A stretch of 64,000 nucleotides of DNA from assembly GCF_003403095.1 (NCBI RefSeq), contig NZ_CP031555.1, forward strand, positions 1,302,001-1,366,000, given 5' to 3'. Numbering within the stretch: the stretch's first letter is position 1; each line of letters starts with the position of its first letter. Below the pieces are notes generated by a model. It saw only the letters and a program-made list of their open reading frames with translations, made no database searches and was not told the DNA's origin. Origin of the DNA: Thalassospira indica (lineage in GTDB: Bacteria > Pseudomonadota > Alphaproteobacteria > Rhodospirillales > Thalassospiraceae). Below, piece by piece: positions 17,481-26,896 of this stretch. The position numbers and the translations under genes are program-made.

Positions 17481-17524
17481 AGGTGCTTTTGCCCTGTAAC
17501 CCGGACGCATGAAGAATTGATTGG

Positions 17525-18598
17525 ATGAAAAAGATGAATGATCGCAAGGAACGCATTGCCCTGCTGCGCAAACGGGCCGAGGAAAAGATACTGATCCTTG
17601 ATGGCGCAATGGGCACGATGATCCAGAAGCACAAGCTGACCGAGGAAGACTATCGCGGCGAACGCTTTGCTGACTGGAAGCAGGACGTCAAAGGCAATAA
17701 CGATCTTTTGTCACTGACCCAGCCGGATATCATCAAGGACATCCATCTGCAGTACATCGCGGCCGGTGCGGACCTGAACGGGACCAACACGTTTAGCGCG
17801 ACAACCATTGCCCAGGCCGATTACGGCATGGAAGACTTGGCCTACGAGATCAATTTCGAAAGTGCCAAGATTGCACGCGCTGCCTGTGATGAATGGGAAG
17901 CAGCCCATCCGGGGGATGTGCGCTTTGTAAATGGTGCGATCGGCCCGACCAACCGCACGGCATCGATTTCGCCGGATGTGAACAATCCCGGCTTCCGTGC
18001 CATCACCTTTGATCAGCTCAAAGAGGCATACAAGGAAGCCACGACCGGTTTGCTGGATGGTGGCGCGGACACGCTGCTGGTGGAAACCATTTTTGATACA
18101 CTCAATGCCAAGGCTGCGCTTTTTGCCATCGACGAAGTTCTCGACGAACGTGGTGAAGATGTACCGGTGCTGATTTCCGGCACGATCACCGATGCATCCG
18201 GTCGGACGCTTTCGGGGCAGACGACCGAAGCGTTTTATAATTCCGTGCGTCATACCAAGCCGTTCTCGATTGGGCTGAACTGCGCACTCGGTGCCGCACA
18301 GCTGCGCCCGTATGTTCAGGAACTGTCGCGCATTGCCGAATGCCGCGTTTCGGTTTACCCCAATGCAGGTCTTCCCAACGAGTTTGGCGAATATGACCAG
18401 ACCGACGCCGAAATGGCCGAACTGGTCAAGGAATGGGCCGATACCGGCATGGTCAATCTGCTGGGGGGCTGCTGTGGTACGACGCCGCCGCACATCAAGG
18501 CGATTGCCGATGCGGTGGCAGATGCCAAGCCGCGCGTTGTGCCCAAGTTTGAGCCAAGAATGCGTCTGTCCGGCCTCGAGCCGTTTGATGCTGCGTAA
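17525..18598 (+). CDS. Methionine synthase homocysteine-binding module (separate gene)
   Basis: 357 residues matching the first module of cobalamin-dependent Met[39 protein letters not shown] and [16 protein letters not shown]. The Zn-binding cysteines are in GLNCALGA (first Cys) and [13 protein letters not shown] (Cys pair). It activates homocysteine for methylation. The folate, cobalamin and activation modules are in the next gene, 38 nt downstream; together 357 + 883 residues equal a normal one-piece MetH. The stop codon is genuine in context, since the second gene has its own ATG. It could also be named a homocysteine S-methyltransferase (Bmt-like), but the neighbour makes the split-MetH reading best. 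Confidence 0.9.
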   Translation: MKKMNDRKERIALLRKRAEEKILILDGAMGTMIQKHKLTEEDYRGERFADWKQDVKGNNDLLSLTQPDIIKDIHLQYIAAGADLNGTNTFSATTIAQADYGMEDLAYEINFESAKIARAACDEWEAAHPGDVRFVNGAIGPTNRTASISPDVNNPGFRAITFDQLKEAYKEATTGLLDGGADTLLVETIFDTLNAKAALFAIDEVLDERGEDVPVLISGTITDASGRTLSGQTTEAFYNSVRHTKPFSIGLNCALGAAQLRPYVQELSRIAECRVSVYPNAGLPNEFGEYDQTDAEMAELVKEWADTGMVNLLGGCCGTTPPHIKAIADAVADAKPRVVPKFEPRMRLSGLEPFDAA

Positions 18599-18636
18599 AT
18601 CTGATATTGATAGCTGAAAAGAGATCGAAAAGACCC

Positions 18637-21288
18637 ATGACCGACATTTCCAGATTTATCAATATTGGTGAGCGGACCAACGTCGCCGGATCGCTGAAAT
18701 TCAAGAAGCTGATCGTCGAAGAAGATTACGATGCAGCCCTTGAGATCGCTCGTCAGCAGGTCGAAAACGGCGCGCAGATCATCGACATCAACATGGATGA
18801 TGCGATGCTTGACGCCGAAACGGCGATGGTCAAGTTTATCAACCTGATTGCGGCCGAGCCAGACATTGCCCGCGTTCCGATTATGGTCGACAGTTCCAAA
18901 TGGAACGTGATCGAAGCCGGTCTGAAATGCCTCCAGGGCAAGGGTATTGTTAACTCGATCAGCCTCAAGGAAGGCGAACAACCCTTCATCGAACAGGCCA
19001 AAAAACTGCGCCGCTATGGCGCGGCAGTTGTCGTCATGGCCTTTGATGAAAAAGGTCAGGCCGATACAGTCGATCGCAAGTTCGAAATCTGCAAGCGCAG
19101 CTATAACGTGCTGGTCGATAAGGTTGGCTTCCCGCCCGAAGACATCATTTTCGATCCGAACATCTTTGCCGTCGCGACCGGTATCGAAGAACACGACAAT
19201 TATGCTGTCGACTTCATCGAAGCCTGCAAGCTGATCAAAAAACACCTGCCATACGCCAAGATTTCCGGTGGTGTTTCCAACGTTTCCTTCTCGTTCCGCG
19301 GCAACAACCCGGTCCGCGAAGCGATGCACTCGGTCTTCCTCTATCACGCCATCAAGGCGGGACTGGATATGGGGATTGTTAATGCCGGTCAGTTGGTTGT
19401 GTATGAAGAAATCCCGGCAGAACTTCGTGAACGCGTCGAAGACGTCATCCTGAACCGTCGATCGGATGCGACCGACCGTTTGCTCGAAGTGGCCGAGAAA
19501 TACAAAGGTACCGGCGGGCCAGAGAAGAAGGCCGACCTTGAATGGCGTAAAAAGCCGGTCAAGGAACGTCTGGCCCATGCCCTGATCAACGGTATTGCCG
19601 AGTTCGTTGAAGAAGACACCGAAGAAGCCCGTCAACAGGCGGACAAGCCGCTGCATGTGATTGAAGGTCCGTTGATGGACGGCATGAACATCGTTGGTGA
19701 CCTGTTCGGTGACGGCAAGATGTTCCTGCCGCAGGTCGTGAAATCCGCGCGTGTGATGAAAAAGGCGGTGGCCTATCTGATCCCCTTCATCGAAGAGGAA
19801 AAAGATGGCAAGCACGAAACCAACGGCAAGATCTTGCTCGCGACCGTTAAGGGCGACGTGCATGACATCGGCAAGAACATTGTTGGTGTGGTTCTGCAAT
19901 GTAACAACTTCGAGGTCATCGACCTTGGCGTGATGGTGCCGACCCAGAAAATCATCGAAACCGCCAAGGCCGAAAAGGTCGACATGATCGGTTTGTCGGG
20001 CCTGATTACCCCGTCGCTTGAAGAAATGACCTATGTCGCGGCCGAAATGGAACGCGAGGGGCTGGATATTCCGCTTCTGATTGGCGGCGCGACAACGTCG
20101 AAGGTTCATACCGCGGTTAAAATCGCGCCGAACTATCTGAAATCATCGGTGGTTTACGTGATCGACGCATCCCGTGCGGTCGGTGTTGCCAGCAATCTGC
20201 TTTCAAAAACCAATGGCGAACGCTTTGCTGAGGAAATCCGCAACGAATATATCGCGATGGCTGAAAAGCATGCCGCACAGCAACTGCAGAAAAAGCGGTT
20301 CTCGATTGTCGATGCACGTGCCAACAAGGTTCAGCTTGACTGGGACAACTTTGAAGCACCGGTTCCGCTTAAACCCGGTATCACCCTGTTTGAAGATTTC
20401 GATCTGGAAGAACTGGTGTCGCGCTTTGACTGGAAACCGTTCTTCGAGACTTGGGAACTTCATGGGCGTTTCCCCGACATCCTGAAGGATGAAAAGGTAG
20501 GCGAAACGGCTCGTAGCCTTTATGCGGACGCGCAGGAAATGCTTAAAAAAATCGTTGCCGAAAAATGGTTCAAGCCCAAGGCGGTTGTCGGTCTGTGGCC
20601 GGCCAACTCGGTCGGTGATGATATCGAAGTTACCCCGGCACCGGAGAAGAATGAGCCGGTGATGCTCCATACCCTGCGTCAGCAGATGTATCGCGAGAAC
20701 AACAAGCGTCCGAACCGCGCGTTGGCCGACTATATCGCGCCAAAAGACAGCGGCAAGACCGACTATATCGGCGCCTTTGTTGTTACCGCCGGGCCAGAAG
20801 TAGAAGAAATCTCTGCCAAGCTTGAAGCAGAGCATGATGATTACAATGCCATCCTGGTCAAAGCCCTGGGCGACCGTTTTGCCGAGGCCTTTGCCGAGCA
20901 TATGCACGAAAAAGTTCGTAAGGAGCTTTGGGGCTATGCACCGGACGAGGCGCTTGGCAATGATGATCTGATTGCCGAAAAATATCGTGGTATCCGTCCG
21001 GCACCGGGTTATCCGGCCTGCCCGGAACACACTGAAAAGGGCATTCTTTGGGATCTTTTGGACGCAGAGAAGAATGTTGGTGTGTCGCTGACTGAAAGCT
21101 ATGCCATGACGCCAACTTCATCGGTGAGTGGTTTTTATTTTGCCAACCCGGGTGCCAAGTATTTCGGCCTTGGCAAAATCGAACGCGATCAGGTGGAAAG
21201 CTATGCCGAGCGCAAAGGCATGACCCTGGCCGAGGCGGAACGTTGGCTTGCCCCAAATTTGAATTACGATCCGCGTCAGGCGAAATAA
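18637..21288 (+). CDS. metH: Cobalamin-dependent methionine synthase, folate/B12/activation modules
   Basis: 883 residues from the ATG at 18637; an in-frame TTG 30 nt upstream is less likely. Modules in order: pterin-binding domain ([13 protein letters not shown], then [15 protein letters not shown], about 5-260), helical cap (about 300-400), B12 domain with [16 protein letters not shown] (axial His, near residue 410) and [14 protein letters not shown], and the activation domain with [18 protein letters not shown] (SAM-binding) and [19 protein letters not shown]. It lacks the homocysteine module, which the preceding gene supplies. It transfers methyl from methyl-THF through cob(I)alamin to homocysteine. 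Last gene of the methionine block, followed by a strong terminator. Confidence 0.95.
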   Translation: MTDISRFINIGERTNVAGSLKFKKLIVEEDYDAALEIARQQVENGAQIIDINMDDAMLDAETAMVKFINLIAAEPDIARVPIMVDSSKWNVIEAGLKCLQGKGIVNSISLKEGEQPFIEQAKKLRRYGAAVVVMAFDEKGQADTVDRKFEICKRSYNVLVDKVGFPPEDIIFDPNIFAVATGIEEHDNYAVDFIEACKLIKKHLPYAKISGGVSNVSFSFRGNNPVREAMHSVFLYHAIKAGLDMGIVNAGQLVVYEEIPAELRERVEDVILNRRSDATDRLLEVAEKYKGTGGPEKKADLEWRKKPVKERLAHALINGIAEFVEEDTEEARQQADKPLHVIEGPLMDGMNIVGDLFGDGKMFLPQVVKSARVMKKAVAYLIPFIEEEKDGKHETNGKILLATVKGDVHDIGKNIVGVVLQCNNFEVIDLGVMVPTQKIIETAKAEKVDMIGLSGLITPSLEEMTYVAAEMEREGLDIPLLIGGATTSKVHTAVKIAPNYLKSSVVYVIDASRAVGVASNLLSKTNGERFAEEIRNEYIAMAEKHAAQQLQKKRFSIVDARANKVQLDWDNFEAPVPLKPGITLFEDFDLEELVSRFDWKPFFETWELHGRFPDILKDEKVGETARSLYADAQEMLKKIVAEKWFKPKAVVGLWPANSVGDDIEVTPAPEKNEPVMLHTLRQQMYRENNKRPNRALADYIAPKDSGKTDYIGAFVVTAGPEVEEISAKLEAEHDDYNAILVKALGDRFAEAFAEHMHEKVRKELWGYAPDEALGNDDLIAEKYRGIRPAPGYPACPEHTEKGILWDLLDAEKNVGVSLTESYAMTPTSSVSGFYFANPGAKYFGLGKIERDQVESYAERKGMTLAEAERWLAPNLNYDPRQAK

Positions 21289-21308
21289 ACGCCTGTCCGG
21301 TCGCAAGG

Positions 21309-21344
21309 AAAAGCCCCGCAGACTGCACTCTGCGGGGCTTTTTT
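21309..21344. terminator. Bidirectional terminator after metH
   Basis: AAGCCCCGCAGA (21311-21322) pairs perfectly with TCTGCGGGGCTT (21329-21340) across a 6-nt loop, with six Ts on the plus side and a short T-run on the minus side. It serves metH and probably the convergent efflux gene. Confidence 0.92.
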
Positions 21345-21364
21345 GTGTCCAGGAATATCGGTGC

Positions 21365-22609
21365 CTAGTGGGTTGCGTGGCAGAACTTGCCGCGTTCAGT
21401 GATGCCAACAATCACAATGCCAATCAGGCCAAGCGCGAAGTAACCGACCAGAAGCGGGATGACGGTGCCATTGAACTGCTGCCCGATAATCCCGCCGGCA
21501 ATGACGCCGATCAACGTGCTGTAAACACCCGTGATCGAGGAGGCAGTACCGGCGATCGCGCCGACCGGCTCCATCGCAAGTGAGTTGAAGTTCGGCATGG
21601 TCAGCGAAAAACAGAACAGGATCGTTGTCAGGCCGATGCCAAAGACGAACAGGGGCGGATGCCCGTCAAACCACAGCGCAATCAGCACATTGATCAGGCT
21701 GCTGGCGGTCAAGAAGAACAGCGCGACATGAGAAATCTTGTGCATGCCGATCTTGCGCACCAGTCGTGCATTGATGAATGACGAGAAACTCATGCAGGCG
21801 GCAATCATGCCAAAGGCCAGCGGGAACCAGACACCAAGCCCGTAAACCTCGGTTTCAAAGATTTGCTGGGCCGATCCGATATAGGCCATCAGGCAGGCAA
21901 ACATGACGCCCATCGCCGTGGCATAGCCGAATGTCTGACGATTGGTGACGGTGGTTTTGATGTCGCGTGCTATCCGGCGCATCGACAATTTATGCCGATA
22001 TTCCGGATGCAGGGTTTCAGGCATGCGCAGCAGGTACCAGCACACAATCGCAATCGCGAGGACCAAGGTGCTGACGAAAATCATATGCCAGTTGGCCAGT
22101 GCCAAAATCAGGCTGCCTGATGCCGGGGCGAACACAGGCAGAATGATGAACACCATCATGACAAACGACATGACGCGGGCCATTTCACGCCCTTCGAAAC
22201 AATCGCGCGTGATCGCCATGGTCAAAACCCGCGGTGCAGCCGCGCCAAGACCCTGCACGAAACGTGCAATAAGAAGGTGCTCATAGCTGTCGGCAAAGAT
22301 CGCCATCACGGTGCCGATGCAATAAATGCCAAGTCCTGCGATCAGGGTGGGGCGGCGACCAAAACTATCGGCAAGCGGGCCATAAACGATCTGCATCAGG
22401 CCAAACGCGATCATGAAGACATAAATGAGCATCTGCATGCGGTTGCCGTCTTCGATGCCAAAGTCTTGCGCGATCGGACCAAAGGCCGGCAGCAGATTGT
22501 CAATCGACAGGGCAACAAGCCCGATGGTGATTGCCATCAGACAGATAAATTCAACAAGACCGGGCAGCGGCCGCGCCGCCTGTGTACCCGTTGGTCGGTG
22601 GTCATTCAT
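21365..22609 (-). CDS. MFS multidrug efflux transporter, Bcr/CflA type
   Basis: 414 residues with 12 predicted membrane segments. The MFS loop 2-3 motif is GPLADSFGRRPTLIAGL, and motif C-like glycines and prolines occur in FVMMVFIILPVFAPASGSLI (typical of drug/H+ antiporters). The N-terminus LVALSIDNLLPAFGPIAQDFG and AAAPRVLTMAITRDCF are Bcr/CflA features. It probably exports small toxic compounds in exchange for protons; the substrate is unknown. Single gene, convergent with metH and divergent from the ClC gene. Confidence 0.88.
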   Translation of the reverse strand: MNDHRPTGTQAARPLPGLVEFICLMAITIGLVALSIDNLLPAFGPIAQDFGIEDGNRMQMLIYVFMIAFGLMQIVYGPLADSFGRRPTLIAGLGIYCIGTVMAIFADSYEHLLIARFVQGLGAAAPRVLTMAITRDCFEGREMARVMSFVMMVFIILPVFAPASGSLILALANWHMIFVSTLVLAIAIVCWYLLRMPETLHPEYRHKLSMRRIARDIKTTVTNRQTFGYATAMGVMFACLMAYIGSAQQIFETEVYGLGVWFPLAFGMIAACMSFSSFINARLVRKIGMHKISHVALFFLTASSLINVLIALWFDGHPPLFVFGIGLTTILFCFSLTMPNFNSLAMEPVGAIAGTASSITGVYSTLIGVIAGGIIGQQFNGTVIPLLVGYFALGLIGIVIVGITERGKFCHATH

Positions 22610-22905
22610 TGTTTTTGGTTCCGTTGAGAACGATTGGTGGCGTTTCTGGCCCTGCTTTCACGCGAGACGGGCAGAATGCTGTATTTCGTATGATTTTGGC
22701 AATGACGGTTTTCTGAAACGGGATCGCGGCACTGGGGATCCGCTGAATCCGGGTCACTTGTTGTGGCATATCTATCCTGATCAATCAACGGGCGTCAGGA
22801 ATGCGAAATTAAACATGGTGGTTCTTGTCTTTACCCTTTATTCGCAGGAAAAGCTGATCCTAAGATCATACGCACAATCAATTCGCCAACCCCGGTATTG
22901 CTGAT

Positions 22906-24699
22906 ATGGCTGAAAAGCTTTTGAAATCGAACATCTTTTTGAACCGCATGCGCCGCATCGTCAAAAGCGAGCAACTGGTTCTGTCGATTTTGGCAATGAT
23001 TGTCGGGGCACTGGCCGGGTGCGGCGCCATCCTGTTTCGAGATGGCTTGTTGCTTGTCCAGTCGTTGTTTTTCGGGTCTGGCGAAGAAGCCCTGCATCGG
23101 CATCTCAGTGAAATTCCCGTTTGGCAACTTATCCTGGCCCCGGCGGTGGGCGGTCTGATTGTCGGGATTTTCATTTATAAGTTCCTGCCGGAAAAACGAC
23201 CGCACGGGGTTGCCGATGTGATCGACGCGGCATCGTTCCATGATGCGCGCATGTCGACCCGCTGCGGGATCAAAAGTGCGATTGCCAGTGCGGTATCGCT
23301 TGGCAGTGGAGCATCTCTTGGCCGCGAAGGGCCGGTTGTCCATATGGGCGCATCATTTGGGGCGTGGCTGGCCCGCATTCTTCACTTGCGCCGTTCGGCA
23401 TCCCGAACACTTCTGGGATGTGGCGTGGCATCAGCGGTGGCGGCATCATTCAATGCGCCGCTGGCAGGCGCCCTTTTCGCCCACGAAGTTGCACTGGGGC
23501 ATTATGCCCTGACGGCTTTTGCGCCGATTGTGCTGGCATCGGTTACCGGTACGGTCATAACACGCATCTATTACGGCGATGAGGTCGCCTTCCTGATCCC
23601 CGGTCACGAAATCCAGTCTTTCTGGGAGTTCCCGGCCTTTGCACTTTTGGGGATTATTGCCGGTGTGGCGGCGGTTCTGGTCGTGCGTGCCATCCCGGTC
23701 GTGCAAAAAACCGCAAACCGGACCAATGCACCGCTTTGGCTGCGACCGGCGGTTGCCGGGCTGATTGTTGGTCTGATTGCGTTGGTCTTTCCGCAGATTG
23801 TCGGTGTTGGCTATGGGGCGATGAACGATGCGCTTAATGAAAGCTACAGCCTGACTTTCCTGATCGGCTTGTTGCTTGCCAAGGGCTTTGCCGTTTCGAT
23901 CTGCATGGGGCTTGGTTTTGCGGGCGGCATGTTCAGCCCGGCACTTTTCCTTGGGGCGATGCTGGGCGGGGCATTCGGGATGATCGCAACCAGTGCCTTT
24001 CCCGAGCTTTCATCTGGCTATTCGGCCTACACGCTTGTTGGGATGGGGGCTGTTGCCGCGGCCATCCTTGGTGCACCGATTTCAACGACCCTGATCATCT
24101 TTGAATTGACCGGTGACTATGCGTTGACGGTTGCGGTGATGGTGGCATCTGTGCTGGCGACGGTGGTGATGGATCAGTTCCAGGGCGGATCGTTTTTCCA
24201 GTGGCAATTGAAATGCCGTGGTTTGTCGACGCGCTGGGGCCGGGAAGTCAATTTGCTGCGTACGATCAAGGTGGACGAGATCATGAAGCGCGAATACGAA
24301 ACCGTCCCGCTGACCGAGGGGCTGACGACTGTTCGTGAAAAGCTGATCAACGCACCCTATTCGGAACTTTTTGTCATTGATGATCAGGGCAAACTGCACG
24401 GAACGATCACACTGACCGATTTGCGCCATGCTGCCTTTGATCCCAATCTTGGCGATGAAGTCACGGCGGGCGAGGTCGCACGTTCAAAGCCGCCGGTCCT
24501 TTACCGGACAGACAATATCGAAAAGGCCATCAAGCTGATGGAGCAAACCGGCGAAGAACATCTGCCGGTTCTTAACAGCGCTGAGGAGCGCCATATCATC
24601 GGCTTCGTTCATGAAAAGGATGCGATGATGGCCTATAACAACGCCTTGCTGGAACTGCAAAGCGAAGAACGCGGTGATGCGCCGCCGAAGCTGTTCTAG
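22906..24699 (+). CDS. ClC-family chloride channel/transporter with CBS domains
   Basis: 597 residues: about 10-12 membrane helices (20-430), then two CBS domains (about 455-590; VDEIMKREYETVPLTEGL, EKAIKLMEQTGEEHLPVLN). The selectivity and gating motif GREGPVV is intact (gating Glu141). By alignment with E. coli ClC-ec1, the internal proton glutamate (E203) is Val195, in ALFAHEVALG. The central Ser (107) aligns with His in PHGVAD, and Tyr445 appears to be Gln in GGSFFQW. These changes resemble channel-type ClCs more than the H+/Cl- antiporter, while GGMFSPALFLG is conserved. The CBS pair probably binds adenine nucleotides. Confidence 0.9.
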   Translation: MAEKLLKSNIFLNRMRRIVKSEQLVLSILAMIVGALAGCGAILFRDGLLLVQSLFFGSGEEALHRHLSEIPVWQLILAPAVGGLIVGIFIYKFLPEKRPHGVADVIDAASFHDARMSTRCGIKSAIASAVSLGSGASLGREGPVVHMGASFGAWLARILHLRRSASRTLLGCGVASAVAASFNAPLAGALFAHEVALGHYALTAFAPIVLASVTGTVITRIYYGDEVAFLIPGHEIQSFWEFPAFALLGIIAGVAAVLVVRAIPVVQKTANRTNAPLWLRPAVAGLIVGLIALVFPQIVGVGYGAMNDALNESYSLTFLIGLLLAKGFAVSICMGLGFAGGMFSPALFLGAMLGGAFGMIATSAFPELSSGYSAYTLVGMGAVAAAILGAPISTTLIIFELTGDYALTVAVMVASVLATVVMDQFQGGSFFQWQLKCRGLSTRWGREVNLLRTIKVDEIMKREYETVPLTEGLTTVREKLINAPYSELFVIDDQGKLHGTITLTDLRHAAFDPNLGDEVTAGEVARSKPPVLYRTDNIEKAIKLMEQTGEEHLPVLNSAEERHIIGFVHEKDAMMAYNNALLELQSEERGDAPPKLF

Positions 24700-24713
24700 T
24701 CCGATCCGCAATG

Positions 24714-24742
24714 AAAAAGAGCAGCGCTATTTTGCGCTGCTC
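24714..24742 (-). terminator. Terminator for the leftward acidic-protein gene
   Basis: GAGCAGCGC (24719-24727) pairs perfectly with GCGCTGCTC (24734-24742) around a 6-nt loop. On the minus strand it is followed by TTTTT. It may also serve the ClC gene weakly from the other side. Confidence 0.85.
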
Positions 24743-24768
24743 CGTTCAAGGTTTTTAGGCCGATTTAA

Positions 24769-25356
24769 TCAGGCGGCCAATGCAGGTTGCTGTCGTGCTG
24801 GCGAACCAGACATGACTTGGGCTGCAACCCGGCTATCAAGACCGGCAACGTTTTCTGGAAGATCCGTTGCAGCCTGTTGAGCTGCATCGTCAATTTCCTG
24901 ACGTTCTTTGCGTTTCTCAATTCTAGCCTGTTCGTTACGTTCCTTCTCTTTTGTCGGTAGATTGAAACTGTCACGAGCGGCAGACTTGAATTCCTCCTCG
25001 GCATCCTGCTCTGCAAGTGCAGGATCATCTTTTGCCGGATCGGAATTCGACGAGATCGGGTCATCAGTGGTCTTGATACCATTTGCGCTGTCATTGGCTT
25101 TGACTGCGTCCATGGCCGCAGCAAAGCTTGATGACCCGCTTCCGATATTCTGGAATTCAAGCATGACGGCTTGAATCGCGTCCGAAAGTTGGCTTGTGGA
25201 GGAGCCTCCATCAGATCCGATTGCCGCAACGCCTGAAACAGGTGCAGCGCTACCTGCGCTAAAACTTTCGATACTTTCGGGTGCACCTGACCGTTCCGCA
25301 GAACTGGCCCGGGTTGATATCGGCAACCCGTTGCCCAATCCAAAAATAGCACTCAT
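24769..25356 (-). CDS. Unrecognised acidic, Ser/Ala-rich protein
   Basis: 195 residues from the ATG at 25356 (MSAIFGLGNGLP), which has AGAAAGG 8 nt upstream. No signal peptide or membrane segment. The N-terminal half is Ser/Gly/Ala-rich (SFSAGSAAPVSGVAA, FQNIGSGSSSFAAAMDAV). The C-terminal half is strongly charged (LAEQDAEEEFKSAARD, EKERNEQARIEKRKERQE), predicting a helical or coiled-coil stretch. I recognise no family. A competing overlapping frame (24765-25352) reads as low-complexity shadow. A good terminator follows it, supporting a real transcript. Confidence 0.6.
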   Translation of the reverse strand: MSAIFGLGNGLPISTRASSAERSGAPESIESFSAGSAAPVSGVAAIGSDGGSSTSQLSDAIQAVMLEFQNIGSGSSSFAAAMDAVKANDSANGIKTTDDPISSNSDPAKDDPALAEQDAEEEFKSAARDSFNLPTKEKERNEQARIEKRKERQEIDDAAQQAATDLPENVAGLDSRVAAQVMSGSPARQQPALAA

Positions 25357-25670
25357 TTCGAGATACCTTTCTTCTGGGATGCACAAAGCACAGCTGGCAC
25401 TCCCAGAAGACCTCCGGGGGCGTCAGACATGCATACCATCGGAAATCAAAGCAATTTTCAGACCATGGATGCTGAAAGTGCGGGTGAGCAAGTCACATAC
25501 AGAGAACATGAATTAGGCTGATGATGTTATTTGGTATTTCTGATCCCGCAGCTGTGACGACCTGCGGCAAAAAATACCGATACCAAAGAGGGTTATGGGA
25601 AGCCGGACTTATCTATTAGGCTATGTGAAAACGGCCAAGCTTTTCCAAAAGCAGGATGTATCGATATAAG
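25357..25670. other. Intergenic region with nested inverted repeat before wecB
   Basis: 314 bp without a gene. It contains GGTATTT (25533-25539) / AAATACC (25572-25578) enclosing CCGCAG (25546-25551) / CTGCGG (25562-25567), so the strand can fold into a two-part stem about 100 bp before wecB. No T-run follows. Function unknown. Confidence 0.4.
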
Positions 25671-26777
25671 ATGAAGCTTCATCTCGTTGCCGGTGCCAGA
25701 CCCAACTTCATGAAAATCGCGCCGCTGTTGCGCGGATTGGCGAACCATCCAGTAATCCGTCCGTCTTTTGTCCATACGGCCCAGCATTTCGACGACGCGA
25801 TGTCTTCGACTATCTGGCGGGAGCTTGGATTGCCGGACCCTGATCATGTCCTGAACTGTGAGCCATTCGAAAATGGCGATCCCATTGTCGGAATGATGCA
25901 GGCATATGAGGCACTTTGTCGTGAAGACCGGCCCGACATGGTTCTGGTTGTCGGGGATGTGAATTCATCCCGTGCCGCAGCCATCGTTGCAACTGAGATA
26001 AACGTGCCCCTTGTTCACCTGGAAGCGGGTCTCAGATGCTTTGATCCCGACATGCCCGAAGAGCAAAACCGTATCGAGATAGATCACAAGGCAGATCTGT
26101 TGCTGACGCCGTCGATGGATGCAGATGCAAATTTACGGACAGAGGGGATCACGGTCGACCGCATCAAGCGTGTCGGCAATATCATGGCTGATACGTTGGC
26201 GATGATGAAAGGAAGGATTGATAACGAGGAAGCCGCCCGCAAGCTCAATCTCGTTAAAGGTCGCTATGTCCTTGTAACCCTGCATCGGCAAAGCAATGTC
26301 GATGATCTCGGACGGCTCTATCAGATATGCCATGCGTTGATGGCGCTCACCACCAAAGCGGACATCTGTTTTGTCCTTCATCCCAGAACAGAAAAGCGCC
26401 TTCGGACATCAAATTTGATGGCGGCGCTACATACTGCCGGTGTTCGTTTGCTGCCGCCGATGGGGTATGTCGGGTTTACCAGTTTGATGCAGGATGCAGG
26501 CGTTGTCGTAACAGACTCCGGTGGTGTGCAGGAAGAAACCAGTCTTCTGGGCGTGCCATGTCTGACGCTGCGCAATTCAACCGAACGTCCAATCACGATC
26601 ACGCAGGGAACCAATCAGCTTGTAGGACTTGATCAGTTGAGCCATGCGGTGATGTCCGCGCTAAGTGTTTCCGACGGTTGCAAGCGGATGCCAACCAAAA
26701 TCCCGCTTTGGGACGGTAAGACTGCGTCGCGTGTTGTTCGGGAACTCGAAGCCTTTCTGCCGGGCAGAGCCGGTTGA
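25671..26777 (+). CDS. wecB: UDP-N-acetylglucosamine 2-epimerase (non-hydrolysing)
   Basis: 368 residues from the ATG at 25671 (MKLHLVAGARPNFMKIAP); an ATG five codons upstream is possible and closer to an AGGA. Family residues: N-terminal ARPNFMKIAP, VVGDVNSS, HLEAGLRCFDPDMPEEQNR (catalytic Glu and Asp), TLHRQSNVD and TDSGGVQEETSLLGVPCLTLR (UDP-binding). It interconverts UDP-GlcNAc and UDP-ManNAc, a precursor of surface polysaccharides. No other polysaccharide gene is nearby, so it stands alone here. Confidence 0.92.
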   Translation: MKLHLVAGARPNFMKIAPLLRGLANHPVIRPSFVHTAQHFDDAMSSTIWRELGLPDPDHVLNCEPFENGDPIVGMMQAYEALCREDRPDMVLVVGDVNSSRAAAIVATEINVPLVHLEAGLRCFDPDMPEEQNRIEIDHKADLLLTPSMDADANLRTEGITVDRIKRVGNIMADTLAMMKGRIDNEEAARKLNLVKGRYVLVTLHRQSNVDDLGRLYQICHALMALTTKADICFVLHPRTEKRLRTSNLMAALHTAGVRLLPPMGYVGFTSLMQDAGVVVTDSGGVQEETSLLGVPCLTLRNSTERPITITQGTNQLVGLDQLSHAVMSALSVSDGCKRMPTKIPLWDGKTASRVVRELEAFLPGRAG

Positions 26778-26896
26778 TACAAACGTTCCCGCGAAGGGTT
26801 TGGTTGATGCCCGCAATGTGGTGCAGAATGTAAAAATCGTCGGGTCAATATGGAACGAGACTGGCCCCCTTCGCACAGCGTGATATATATGCGGTC

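Noticed and set aside
18355..20109. 584-codon open frame on the minus strand opposite metH
   Set aside because: It lies fully antisense to two well-recognised methionine synthase genes, is rich in His/Asp/Phe/Gly without family motifs, and is a codon-bias shadow.
25196..25516. 106-codon plus-strand frame over the acidic-protein gene
   Set aside because: The minus-strand gene has a ribosome site and terminator; this frame is its shadow.
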